Source: Planctomycetota bacterium (GTDB taxonomy: Bacteria > Planctomycetota > Phycisphaerae > Tepidisphaerales > Tepidisphaeraceae). From it: 15,791 nt of DNA. Of the stretch, positions 8,118 through 15,077 are shown piece by piece. The first letter of the stretch is position 1. Each line of letters starts with the position of its first letter. The position numbers and the translations under genes are program-made. The stretch covers positions 1-15,791 of the forward strand of contig JAKORQ010000619.1 of the NCBI GenBank assembly GCA_029777755.1, read 5' to 3'. The notes under the pieces were generated by a model. That model saw only the letters and a program-made list of their open reading frames with translations, searched no databases and had not been told where the DNA came from.

Positions 8118-9089
8118 ATGCTTTTCCGCCCCGCCTTTTTTATTGCTGCCATTGCCCTGCTCGTGTCGCCGTCGTTGGCGGCTGAGCCGGAGACTGCCCA
8201 TATCGTGCTGCTGCATGTAAACGATGTGCACGGCCAGACCCGCGGGTACAACCAGGATGGCAAGGTGGTCGGCGGGTATGCCCGTCTGGCGTCCGCCGTG
8301 GAGCAGATCCGCCAGGAGGTCGGGCGGGAGAATGTCCTGCTCATCCACGCCGGCGATGAGTTCTCGCGCGGCGACGCCATGACCATCGCCACGGCCGGGG
8401 CATCCAGCATCGCCCTGATGAACCAGATCGGTTTTTCCGTCTTTGTCCCGGGCAACGGCGAGTTTTATGGCGGGGCGGCCAACCTGCAGCATCGCATCGC
8501 CGAGGCAAAGTTCCCCGTGCTTGCGTCCAACGTCACTTACCGCCTCGATGGCAAGCCGCTGTCACAGGATCGCCACATCGCGAACGTCGGCCCGGTGCGC
8601 GTCGGGATGTTTGGCCTGTGCTTCCTGCGCAAGGAGCATCACAGCTCGCTGCCGCTGAAGGTTGAAGACCCGGCCGAGGCGGCCAGGCGCGAGGCTCGCA
8701 AGCTCCGGGAAGAGAACGTCGATTTGGTCGTCGCGGTGACGCATATCGGCCTGCCGGAAGATCGCCAGGTCGCGCAAAGCGTCGAGGGAATCGACGTCAT
8801 CGTCGGCGGGCAGTCCCACGCTACCCTTCCCCGCGGCAACTGGGTGACAGCCCCGGACGAGCGGCCGGTACTGATCGTCCATGCCGGCGACTACCTGCGC
8901 TACCTTGGGCGAGTCGACCTGCACCTGGTGAAGCTGCCGGAAGGCTGGTCGCTGACCGATGCCAGTGCCACCCTCATCCCGCTGGATCAGTCCATCCCGG
9001 AAGACCCGGCCATCAAGGCTGCCATCGCCCGCATGTGGCCGAGGAAGAAAACAACTCAATCCACCACGCAAGCGGCCCAGGGCAAGTGA
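8118..9089 (+). CDS. Secreted 5'-nucleotidase-type metallophosphoesterase, altered active site
   Basis: 323 aa with a signal peptide (~1-22, cleavage near SLA-A), so periplasmic or exported. It contains only the N-terminal metallophosphatase domain of the UshA/CpdB/5'-nucleotidase group and lacks the C-terminal substrate-binding domain (those enzymes are ~550 aa). Metal motifs in order: D36-x-H38 (LLHVNDVHG), G-D80 (IHAGDEF), G-N113-G-E115 (VPGNGEF), H209 (VTHIG), GGQSH with H234 (230-234), and HAGDYLRYLGRVDL (255-268). The third motif is normally GNH(D/E); here the histidine that usually helps catalysis is glycine 114. The C-terminus is a short basic/Thr/Gln tail. It could be an active phosphoesterase with changed chemistry or a binding protein. 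No clear ribosome site precedes the ATG. Confidence 0.88.
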   Translation: MLFRPAFFIAAIALLVSPSLAAEPETAHIVLLHVNDVHGQTRGYNQDGKVVGGYARLASAVEQIRQEVGRENVLLIHAGDEFSRGDAMTIATAGASSIALMNQIGFSVFVPGNGEFYGGAANLQHRIAEAKFPVLASNVTYRLDGKPLSQDRHIANVGPVRVGMFGLCFLRKEHHSSLPLKVEDPAEAARREARKLREENVDLVVAVTHIGLPEDRQVAQSVEGIDVIVGGQSHATLPRGNWVTAPDERPVLIVHAGDYLRYLGRVDLHLVKLPEGWSLTDASATLIPLDQSIPEDPAIKAAIARMWPRKKTTQSTTQAAQGK

Positions 9090-9168
9090 TCTACGGCACA
9101 TTTCGCCGCGTTTTCGCACCTACATGATCCCTTCGTCGCTCGTCGCTAAGTTGCTTCGTCGCTCCCCT
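9090..9168. other. Short convergent spacer with 'cttcgtcgct' repeats
   Basis: Contains three degenerate 'cgtcgct' units (about 9133-9165) of the same family as the other spacers, between two convergent genes. No strong terminator hairpin is visible. Confidence 0.35.
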
Positions 9169-11205
9169 TTATTCCCACATCCCGACGATGGCGCTACGGA
9201 TGTTGGCGGCCGCGCCCTTTAGCTTTTCCGGCCGGTCGGCCGGGCTGTCGTTGCGCAGGCTCACCTGGTCGAAGTGGCCAAGCACCTCATCAGGCAGGAA
9301 GCGCGTCAGTTGCGCCATGGAGTGACCCCTGGCAGGCCGCTTGTACTGGTAAAACGCCGGGAAGCAGACGTACAGGAAATCCTTCGCCCGCGTGAGCGAG
9401 ACGTAGAACAGCCGGCGCTCCTCCTCGATCAGTTCCTCCGAGCCGGTGGTCATGTCCGAGGGGATATTGCCGTCGGCCGCGTGCAGCAGGTAGACCGCAT
9501 CCCACTCGCAACCCTTGGCCGAGTGGATGGTGGAGAGGATAAGGTAATCCTCCTCCAGCAGCGGCGGGCCGGCCAGGTCCTGCGTGCTGTTGGGCGGATC
9601 CAGTGTCAGTTCAGCCAGCATCTCCGATCGGCTGCGGAAGTTGCTGGATATCTGCTCAAGCTGCTGTAGATCGCGCAGGCGCATGGAGGCCTGGTCATAG
9701 CGCTTCTCGAGGATGGGCGCGTAAAACTCGCGTGTCTCGGCGATCTGCTGCTGTAGCGGCATGGCGGCTCGCGCCAGGTTGACCATCAGGTCGACGAATG
9801 GACGCCACTGGATCCGCGCGGCCGGCGGGGCGGCGAATCCCTCCCAGCACTTCAGGTCAAACGAACCAGACGCCAGGTGCTCGATCGCCCTCTTCGCCGA
9901 CGCCGGGCCGATGCCATCGAGCAATTGCAGGATGCGGAAGGCGCTGGTCAGGTCGCGGCTGTTCTCCGCCAGTCGCAGGAAGGAGATAAGGTCCTTGACG
10001 TGGGCGGCCTCCAGGAACTTAAGCCCGCCATACTTCACGAAGGGAATGTTCCGACGGACCAGCTCCACCTCGAGGGCATCGGAATGATGCAGTGCCCGGA
10101 ACAGCACCGCCTGCCGCCGCAGCGGGATGCCCGCCTCCAGGTGATGCAGCACGCGATCGATCACGTATCGCGACTGCTGATCCTCGTCGACCAGGTGAAC
10201 CAGCGTGGGCTTTTGTCCCGGGCCACGGACGGAGACCAGCTCCTTGCGATAGCCGATGGGCGAGAGGGAGATGGCCGCGTTGGCCGAGTCGAGGATCTGC
10301 TGGGTGGAGCGGTAGTTCTGTTCCAGCTTGATCACCTCGGCATCGGGGAACTGCCTGGGGAAGTCGAGGATGTTCTGCACGGTGGCGGCGCGGAAGGAGT
10401 AGATGCTCTGGGCGTCATCCCCCACCACGGTAAGCCCGCGGCCGCCGGGACAGAGTTTCTGCAGGATGCCGGCCTGGAGGATGTTGGTGTCCTGGTACTC
10501 ATCCACCAGCACGGCATCGAAGCGCTCGCTCACATGGTGGGCGATCTGGTCATTCTGCAGCAGGTGATACCAGTAAAGCAGCAGGTCGTCGTAGTCGAGC
10601 ACATTCTGCTGATGCTTCGCGCGCGTGTACTCGCGGAAGAGCACCTTGAGCTGGTCGGGATACTGGCTGCACCAGGGGAAATGCACCTTCAGCGTCTGCT
10701 CGACCTGCTCCTGGGCATTCACGCAGCGCGAGTAGATCGCCATGCAGGTGCCCTTGCGGGGAAAACGGGCGTCGCCTTTATCAAGCTGAAGCTCGCTGCG
10801 GACCATGTTCATCAGGTCCTCGGCGTCGGTGCGGTCCATCACGGTAAAGGCTTCGCCCAGCCCGATCGACTGCGAGTAGATGCGCAGCAGGCGATTGGCG
10901 ATGGAATGAAACGTGCCACCCCAGATGCGGCTGGTGGCGGAGTCCGTCGTCAGGTCGGCCCCCTGGAGGATGCCATCGACTCGGCGGAGCATCTCCGCCG
11001 CCGCCCGCCGCGTGAAGGTCAGCAGCAGGATGCGCCCGGGATTCAGTCCGCTGGCGATCAGGTGAGCAACGCGGTGGGCGAGGGTGTTGGTCTTGCCCGT
11101 GCCGGCCCCGGCGATGATCAGCAGCGGCCTGGTATGCGTGAAGGTAGCGGCCTGGAGCTGCTGCGGATTCAGGCGAGTGAGATAGCTGTTGCTGGCGAGT
11201 GACAT
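9169..11205 (-). CDS. UvrD/PcrA/Rep-type superfamily 1A DNA helicase
   Basis: 678 aa ATP-dependent 3'-5' DNA helicase. All SF1A motifs are visible: Q-motif LNPQQLQA (12-19), Walker A GAGTGKT (33-39), motif Ia LLTFTRRAAAEM (61-72), motif Ib GTFHSIANRLLR (97-108), motif II VDEYQDT (234-240), motif III VGDDAQSIYSFR (261-272), motif IV LEQNYRS (294-300), motif V STIHSAKGCEWDAVYL (558-573), and motif VI EEERRLFYVSLTRAK (594-608). It is slightly shorter than PcrA/UvrD (~720 aa) and ends without the usual C-terminal RNA-polymerase-binding extension that I could recognise. GGGAG lies upstream of the ATG, and a promoter is at 11250-11278. Its role is presumably DNA repair or replication. I cannot say whether it is the main UvrD or an accessory paralogue. 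Confidence 0.93.
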   Translation of the reverse strand: MSLASNSYLTRLNPQQLQAATFTHTRPLLIIAGAGTGKTNTLAHRVAHLIASGLNPGRILLLTFTRRAAAEMLRRVDGILQGADLTTDSATSRIWGGTFHSIANRLLRIYSQSIGLGEAFTVMDRTDAEDLMNMVRSELQLDKGDARFPRKGTCMAIYSRCVNAQEQVEQTLKVHFPWCSQYPDQLKVLFREYTRAKHQQNVLDYDDLLLYWYHLLQNDQIAHHVSERFDAVLVDEYQDTNILQAGILQKLCPGGRGLTVVGDDAQSIYSFRAATVQNILDFPRQFPDAEVIKLEQNYRSTQQILDSANAAISLSPIGYRKELVSVRGPGQKPTLVHLVDEDQQSRYVIDRVLHHLEAGIPLRRQAVLFRALHHSDALEVELVRRNIPFVKYGGLKFLEAAHVKDLISFLRLAENSRDLTSAFRILQLLDGIGPASAKRAIEHLASGSFDLKCWEGFAAPPAARIQWRPFVDLMVNLARAAMPLQQQIAETREFYAPILEKRYDQASMRLRDLQQLEQISSNFRSRSEMLAELTLDPPNSTQDLAGPPLLEEDYLILSTIHSAKGCEWDAVYLLHAADGNIPSDMTTGSEELIEEERRLFYVSLTRAKDFLYVCFPAFYQYKRPARGHSMAQLTRFLPDEVLGHFDQVSLRNDSPADRPEKLKGAAANIRSAIVGMWE

Positions 11206-11508
11206 CCTGCTCCCGGTAAACGTCCCTGTCCGGTTAGCCGTATGTAAGGCTTATACAACCAGCCCCGGCACTGTGCAACCGACGCCCCGGGGACGCAACA
11301 GGCTCAGCGACTAATTGTCAGTCAGGGTACGACTGGAAGTGTCCCGCGGGCGATGAACCTCACTGTTCATCACCATTAACCACCAGAACCGGCCCGCGGG
11401 CGCGCTGCCATCACCCGTCGGCACACACGTTGCGGATGAAATTCACCTCCGGGTCGGGAACAAAACGCCGGGGCCGGCAAGTACTAATTCCTAAAAGGCA
11501 GGTTAGTA
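11206..11508. other. Divergent intergenic region with palindromes
   Basis: 303 nt between divergent genes. Besides the helicase promoter it contains GATGAAC-6nt-GTTCATC (11352-11371), a perfect 7-bp inverted repeat that could be an operator or hairpin. This is flanked by two CCCGCGGG palindromes (about 11343-11350 and 11393-11400). No gene is recognised. Confidence 0.45.
11250..11278 (-). promoter_or_regulatory. Sigma70-like promoter of the helicase gene
   Basis: On the minus strand TTGCAC (11278-11273), a 17-nt spacer and TATAAG (11255-11250) match -35 and -10 boxes well. The expected transcript start lies about 35-40 nt before the helicase ATG at 11205. Confidence 0.5.
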
Positions 11509-11943
11509 GTGAAGACCGACATGGACTGGGAAGTTGTTGGACCGTTATCGTTGCAGGCATCGGAAACGAAGAGCCTGCTTTGGCTCCTGAGAGCACACCA
11601 GATGACGCTGGCGTCGGCGCGCCTGGAGATCGAGTGTCCTCAGGTAGCCGTGCTGACGGATCTGCAACTGACAGCTCCCGATCCCGACGCACGGCAGTCG
11701 CACGCCGCCAGGCTGATGGCCGCCATTGGCGACTTCGCCCGCGACAGCGGCATCCTCAAGCTGCGCGTGAAGGATGGGGTCTGCAGCGAACGGCTGGCGC
11801 AGCACCTGGTGCGCTCCGGTTTCCGCGATGCTCAGCGCCTTGGAGACGAGTGCGAGTATTACGTGGACCTGTACCGTCGCCCGCAGCGGCGCCACTACCA
11901 GCGCTCCCAATCCCCGCGGAATGATTTCCTGATGGCTTGCTGA
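11509..11943 (+). CDS. Small conserved-looking protein, possibly a degenerate GNAT-fold domain
   Basis: 144 aa from a GTG at 11509, with AGG-containing sequence (11499-11502) as a weak ribosome site; the ATG at 11521 is an alternative. Codon use and composition are gene-like. The C-terminal half, ARLMAAIGDFARDSGILKLR followed by a helix and SGFRDAQRLGDECEYYVDLY, has the helix / beta / helix / SGF layout of the end of GNAT acetyltransferases, but the acetyl-CoA-binding Q/RxxGxG/A loop is not visible. I therefore leave the function open. The tail (~126-144) is basic and polar. It converges with the HIT gene. Confidence 0.6.
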   Translation: MKTDMDWEVVGPLSLQASETKSLLWLLRAHQMTLASARLEIECPQVAVLTDLQLTAPDPDARQSHAARLMAAIGDFARDSGILKLRVKDGVCSERLAQHLVRSGFRDAQRLGDECEYYVDLYRRPQRRHYQRSQSPRNDFLMAC

Positions 11944-11961
11944 TGAAGGCCACCGTCGAAG

Positions 11962-11994
11962 CTGGAGCAGCTCCGCTCCAGGTGGAAGTCCACC
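11962..11994. terminator. Hairpins between convergent genes
   Basis: CTGGAGC (11962-11968) and GCTCCAG (11975-11981) form a perfect 7-bp stem with a 6-nt loop just after the stop at 11943. It is followed by GGTGGA-AG-TCCACC (11981-11994) and further short complementary runs (CCACTTT...GGGTGG) up to 12035. No T-tract follows, so this may be a bidirectional structure, not a classical intrinsic terminator. Confidence 0.35.
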
Positions 11995-12041
11995 CATTGG
12001 ATGGGCGTAGGACCGCCCGCTCCACTTTGGGTGGATCTGCA

Positions 12042-12527
12042 CTAGAGCAGCGTGAGCAGATGCTCGTAAAGCTGCTCGGTCGCCTGCGGGATAATGCGCA
12101 CCTGGCCGACCACGTTCATGAAATTGGTGTCGCCGGCCCAGCGGGGTACGACATGCTGGTGCAGATGCCCCGGCACGCCGGCCCCTGCGCAGCGTCCCAG
12201 GTTCATCCCGATGTTGAACCCCTGCGGGGAGATTGCCCGCTTGAGCAGCTCGACTGCCCTGGCCGTCTGCTCGCCGAGGTCGCATAGCTCCTCTGGAGTA
12301 AGGTCGGCCAGTTCCGGCTTGTGCGCGATGGGCGCAACCAGCAGATGCCCATTGGTGTACGGGAAGCGATTCATCAACACGACCGTCAGGTCAGTCTGCC
12401 AGAGCACCAGGCGATCATGGTGATGCTCCCGCTCGGAAGCGAGGCAAAGGAAACAGGAGCCCTCATCAGGCTTCTCCAGCGAGCGAATGTAATCCATGCG
12501 CCATGGCGCAAACAGCGGTCGTTCCAT
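12042..12527 (-). CDS. HIT-family nucleotide hydrolase/phosphorylase (Ap4A-phosphorylase-like)
   Basis: 161 aa from ATG 12527 (MERPLFAPWRMDYI). The frame continues upstream to 12611, but that part looks non-coding. The histidine triad is H121-L-H123-Q-H125-V-V in PGHLHQHVVPRW, which forms a nucleotidyl-His intermediate on the middle-to-last histidine. C25-F-L-C28 near the N-terminus is the zinc-binding pair of the FHIT/Ap4A-phosphorylase-like branch, and NRFPYTNGHLLVAP (53-66) is the family's core. The N-terminal 'PWRMDYI...CxxC' signature resembles actinobacterial Ap4A phosphorylases. Likely cytoplasmic turnover of dinucleoside polyphosphates or AMP derivatives; the exact substrate is uncertain. 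Confidence 0.92.
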   Translation of the reverse strand: MERPLFAPWRMDYIRSLEKPDEGSCFLCLASEREHHHDRLVLWQTDLTVVLMNRFPYTNGHLLVAPIAHKPELADLTPEELCDLGEQTARAVELLKRAISPQGFNIGMNLGRCAGAGVPGHLHQHVVPRWAGDTNFMNVVGQVRIIPQATEQLYEHLLTLL

Positions 12528-12623
12528 CAGCGATGATGGTAGAGCAGATGAGGGAAGAAATGAAGCCGGGCAGAACCACAGCTGGATACAGTTGGATCTC
12601 CTGATTTGCAATTTGCGGTCTGT

Positions 12624-12647
12624 GCCCCGTCCTGGCTATTCCGGGGC
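12624..12647. terminator. Possible hairpin after the methyltransferase-like gene
   Basis: GCCCCG (12624-12629) and CGGGGC (12642-12647) make a perfect 6-bp stem with a 12-nt loop, downstream of the minus-strand gene ending at 12671. No T-run follows on the minus strand, so it is a weak terminator candidate. Confidence 0.3.
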
Positions 12648-12670
12648 GCAAGTCAATCAACAATAGACAT

Positions 12671-13576
12671 TCAACAGACCCCCAGGTAACAGCCGTTGGA
12701 GAAGAACTGCAGGCGCTCAAGATCGCGCATCAGCAGTTGCTCGCGCTTGGGGAAGCGCAGGCAGGAGACTATGCCGGCCGAGAGGAAGGCCGGGTGGCGC
12801 CAGCAGGCCAGCGCTAGCGCCATCAGGTGCAGTGTGCTGCGATAGCCGTCGTATTCCAGCACCCGATAGGCAATTCTTGCGCACGCCTGGTCAAGCCATA
12901 TCCGCTGTTGCGGCAGCAGGTGATGGCGCATGAAGGAGTGAAACGCCAGGTCGAGGCTGCCATCGGCAAGGGCATCCAGTGCGCTGGCATTGCATCGGCA
13001 CAGCAGCACGCGAAAGCGCGCGGCCGGCTGGTGTGCCAGCTCGATCACCTGCTCCAGGCTCGTCTCCTTGATCTGAACCTGCCCGGCCAACTCGGCCAGG
13101 TTGGCCCTGGCGCGTGAATGGGCGGATGCCGACTCGTCGATGGCGATGAACGTTGTCGGCGCGACTTTACGCCGCTCCAGCAGGCGAGTGATCACCTGCC
13201 GCTCGATCTCCATCGCGCCTGAGCCGATATCCAGCAGCACCATCTCGCGCCGCGCCGACGTGATCTCATGCACGAGGGCATCGACCATCGGGCGAATGAA
13301 CGCCGGCCACTTGTGGCGCTCCACCCCCAGGAGCTGGTCGTGGATCAGCCCATCCCACTCGGGCAAAAGCTCGTTCAGCTCCAGCAGGCGATCCCCCTGG
13401 AGCCGCGGCAGATCGTTGGCCAGCCAGTTGATGAAGCCCGTCAGCGACCGCAGCGACTCCATCAGGCGGATGTTCTGCTCGAGGGCATAGGTCTGCCGCG
13501 TGCTGATGGCGGCCGACCGCGCCGACTCAAGCTGGCGCAGGATCAGGCCGATCTGTTTTTCTCGCGCGCAGGTCAT
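12671..13576 (-). CDS. Class I SAM-dependent methyltransferase-like protein
   Basis: 301 aa. Residues 1-105 are helical and rich in Leu/Arg. They are followed by a Rossmann-type core: motif I VLLDIGSGA (113-121), the acidic residue after strand 2 in FIAIDES (143-149, D147), KETSLEQVIEL after it (170-180), and a DLAFHSFMRHHLLP segment (209-222) where the substrate/motif IV region is expected. The C-terminal part (250-301) is less typical and ends Cys-rich. GxGxG is reduced to DIGSGAME. I know no close family; the substrate could be small-molecule or RNA. No ribosome site is evident. It lies 34 nt after the repressor gene's stop on the same strand, so it may be cotranscribed with the repressor. 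Confidence 0.7.
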   Translation of the reverse strand: MTCAREKQIGLILRQLESARSAAISTRQTYALEQNIRLMESLRSLTGFINWLANDLPRLQGDRLLELNELLPEWDGLIHDQLLGVERHKWPAFIRPMVDALVHEITSARREMVLLDIGSGAMEIERQVITRLLERRKVAPTTFIAIDESASAHSRARANLAELAGQVQIKETSLEQVIELAHQPAARFRVLLCRCNASALDALADGSLDLAFHSFMRHHLLPQQRIWLDQACARIAYRVLEYDGYRSTLHLMALALACWRHPAFLSAGIVSCLRFPKREQLLMRDLERLQFFSNGCYLGVC

Positions 13577-13610
13577 GGAAGGGAAAGTCTAGCAGGAAGC
13601 CGACCAGCGG

Positions 13611-14411
13611 TCATTCGCTCTCCAGGCGCTCGAAGCGATACAGTGCCCGGTACAGGCCGGAGATCTTCTCGCTTGCCAGGATCTGCGGACGGTACTTCTC
13701 ATTGCGCGGCTGGAGGCGGATCACCGGCCGGCCATTCTCGTCATTCTCGAAGAAGACCCGCTTGAAGGTGGTCTGCCCATCCTCGAACCTGACGAAGCAG
13801 TCATCCCCTGAGCGCGGCACCAGGGCCGGTGAGAAGACCACCACATCCCCCTCGCGATACTTGGGCATCATCGAGTCGCCACACACACGGGCGGCGAAGG
13901 CGTCCGGGTCGGATAGATCCGGGCAGGTGAGGTATGCATCCGCCACGCCACGCGGATAGGACAGGTCGGTGAACTCGCGCGGATACCCGGCCGACACCTT
14001 GTTGATGATCGGCACAGCGCCCGCCTTCACGCGCTCCACATTCGCCGTGCTCTGCTCGACCACCTCATGCAGCACCCCGGTGAAGTACGCCGTGTCCAGA
14101 TCGACGGGCGCGTCGGGACTTACTGCCTCGCCGGTCTCCTTGGCCTTGCGGTCGGCCAGCAGCTTCTGGAGCATGGCGCGGATATCGCCAGGCGTGCGGT
14201 GCAGATGCGCCAGCGCCACCAGTTCGCCCGGGTTGAACCCCAGCGCCTGCTCAAGGCTCTGTAACTTTTCATCGCTGGGAGGATTGGGTACGCGCCCGGT
14301 CTCGATAAGCGAGAGATACGGCTTGGAGACGCCACTGCGAACGGCCAGCTCATCGAGCGTAAGCCCGAGCCGCCGCCGCTGCCTGCGTATCTTGTCGCCC
14401 AGTGATTCCAT
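13611..14411 (-). CDS. HTH / S24-peptidase repressor (LexA/CI-like, self-cleaving)
   Basis: 266 aa. Residues 5-60 are an XRE-type helix-turn-helix (LTLDELAVRSGVSKPYLSLI at 17-36). A polar linker follows, then an S24 autoproteolysis domain: an Ala-Gly cleavage pair A141-G142 in KVSAGYP, catalytic Ser180 in RVCGDSMMPKYREGDVVVF, and catalytic Lys217 in TTFKRVFF. The Ser-Lys spacing of 37 equals that of E. coli LexA (S119/K156). Such repressors are inactivated when RecA filaments stimulate self-cleavage, so the gene is probably DNA-damage- or signal-responsive. AAGGA 9 nt upstream of the ATG and a promoter at 14439-14466 support the start. It is divergent from the tandem-HTH/ABC operon, which is its likely target. 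Confidence 0.92.
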   Translation of the reverse strand: MESLGDKIRRQRRRLGLTLDELAVRSGVSKPYLSLIETGRVPNPPSDEKLQSLEQALGFNPGELVALAHLHRTPGDIRAMLQKLLADRKAKETGEAVSPDAPVDLDTAYFTGVLHEVVEQSTANVERVKAGAVPIINKVSAGYPREFTDLSYPRGVADAYLTCPDLSDPDAFAARVCGDSMMPKYREGDVVVFSPALVPRSGDDCFVRFEDGQTTFKRVFFENDENGRPVIRLQPRNEKYRPQILASEKISGLYRALYRFERLESE

Positions 14412-14438
14412 GAGATGCCATCCTTGGATTTAATCAAT

Positions 14439-14466
14439 AGAATACTAGCCGTTAGGTAACTGTCAA
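14439..14466 (-). promoter_or_regulatory. Promoter of the S24 repressor with embedded palindrome
   Basis: On the minus strand TTGACA (14466-14461), a 16-nt spacer and TATTCT (14444-14439). The palindrome GTTACCTAAC (14460-14451; arms GTTA/TAAC) fills the start of the spacer, a natural place for an autorepressing operator. The leader to the ATG at 14411 is only about 20 nt. Confidence 0.6.
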
Positions 14467-14572
14467 CTACCCGCCGACAGTCTCCCACCCGCCTGATGAT
14501 CTCGCTAAATACCGCCAATCACGACACTTGCAGTCACCATTGCCATGACCTGACAAATGCCTAACATATCTG

Positions 14573-14600
14573 TTGACAGCTCCCGAACAAACGCTAAACT
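14573..14600 (+). promoter_or_regulatory. Promoter of the tandem-HTH/ABC operon
   Basis: TTGACA (14573-14578), a 16-nt spacer and TAAACT (14595-14600), with transcription expected near 14607. The -35 and its flanks, GTTGACAG, are identical to the -35 of the divergent repressor promoter. AACA-TATC-TGTT (14563-14574) overlaps the -35. Confidence 0.6.
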
Positions 14601-14608
14601 TACACTGC

Positions 14609-14628
14609 TGTTTATACGCTTGTAAACA
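14609..14628. promoter_or_regulatory. Candidate operator: inverted repeat TGTTTA-N8-TAAACA
   Basis: TGTTTATACGCTTGTAAACA is an interrupted palindrome with 6-bp arms, placed at or just after the expected transcript start of the operon and 14 nt before its first codon. That is a repressor-binding position. The arms share TGTT/AACA with the smaller palindrome at 14563-14574. Confidence 0.4.
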
Positions 14629-14642
14629 CGTCGGGGTTTTCC

Positions 14643-15077
14643 ATGCTGCTGGAGAAAACAACTCGGGTAGGCCCATCTGCCGGGCGGGGGTTGTCGGATG
14701 ATCGGATAGCGCAGCGGATGCTGGAGATGCTGCCGGAGGAGGATCGTGAACTGCTGGTCATGTGGGCCCAGGGGCTGGCGAGTGTGCGGGCACTGGGCCG
14801 GCTGCTGGGCAAACACAGCGGAACGATTTCTCGCCGGATCCGCCAACTGCGTGCGCGGCTGAATGATCCCATCGCCCAGACCGTGGTCAGGTTCGCGGAT
14901 GAACTGCCGTTTCGCCATCGCGAGATTGCCTTGCGCGTGCTCTGCCGGGGTGAGCGCATCGGGCAGGCCGGGTCCGCCCTGGGCATGTCGCGACAGCAGG
15001 CCATCCGCACGCTGGCCGAGGTTCGCGGCTGGGCCAAGCTTCGCTATCAACACCTTGAGGGGAGAACTGAACCATGA
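14643..15077 (+). CDS. Tandem helix-turn-helix protein (two sigma region-4-like modules)
   Basis: 144 aa. Two similar modules follow one another: 30-73 (LPEEDRELL, then ALGRLLGKHSGTISRRIRQL) and 89-134 (LPFRHREIA, then AGSALGMSRQQAIRTLAEV). Each begins LP..xRE and ends in a helix-turn-helix like sigma70 region 4 (compare LPxxxRxVLxL...IAxxLGxSxGTVxSRLxRA). There is no region 2, so it is not a full sigma factor. It probably acts as a DNA-binding regulator or packaging/recombination-associated DNA-binding subunit. ATG 14643 is preceded only by a weak GGGG. The stop overlaps the ATPase start (ATGA), implying translational coupling. Confidence 0.75.
   Translation: MLLEKTTRVGPSAGRGLSDDRIAQRMLEMLPEEDRELLVMWAQGLASVRALGRLLGKHSGTISRRIRQLRARLNDPIAQTVVRFADELPFRHREIALRVLCRGERIGQAGSALGMSRQQAIRTLAEVRGWAKLRYQHLEGRTEP

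Noticed and set aside
9877..11202. 441-codon open frame on the plus strand
   Set aside because: It is antisense to the helicase, which has all SF1A motifs in order.
11411..11692. 93-codon minus-strand frame ending NFIRNVCADG
   Set aside because: It mostly overlaps the plus-strand gene at 11509-11943 and has low-complexity composition. The protein-like last residues alone are not enough.
11430..11924. 164-codon plus-strand frame overlapping the small gene
   Set aside because: Its translation is Arg/Ala/Pro-rich and unstructured, whereas the frame at 11509-11943 has normal protein composition and a plausible fold.
14439..14642. Canonical E. coli LexA box (CTGT-N8-ACAG)
   Set aside because: No match with the correct spacing was found. 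CTGTTGACAG is a short palindrome but lacks the 8-nt centre, so other palindromes are proposed instead.
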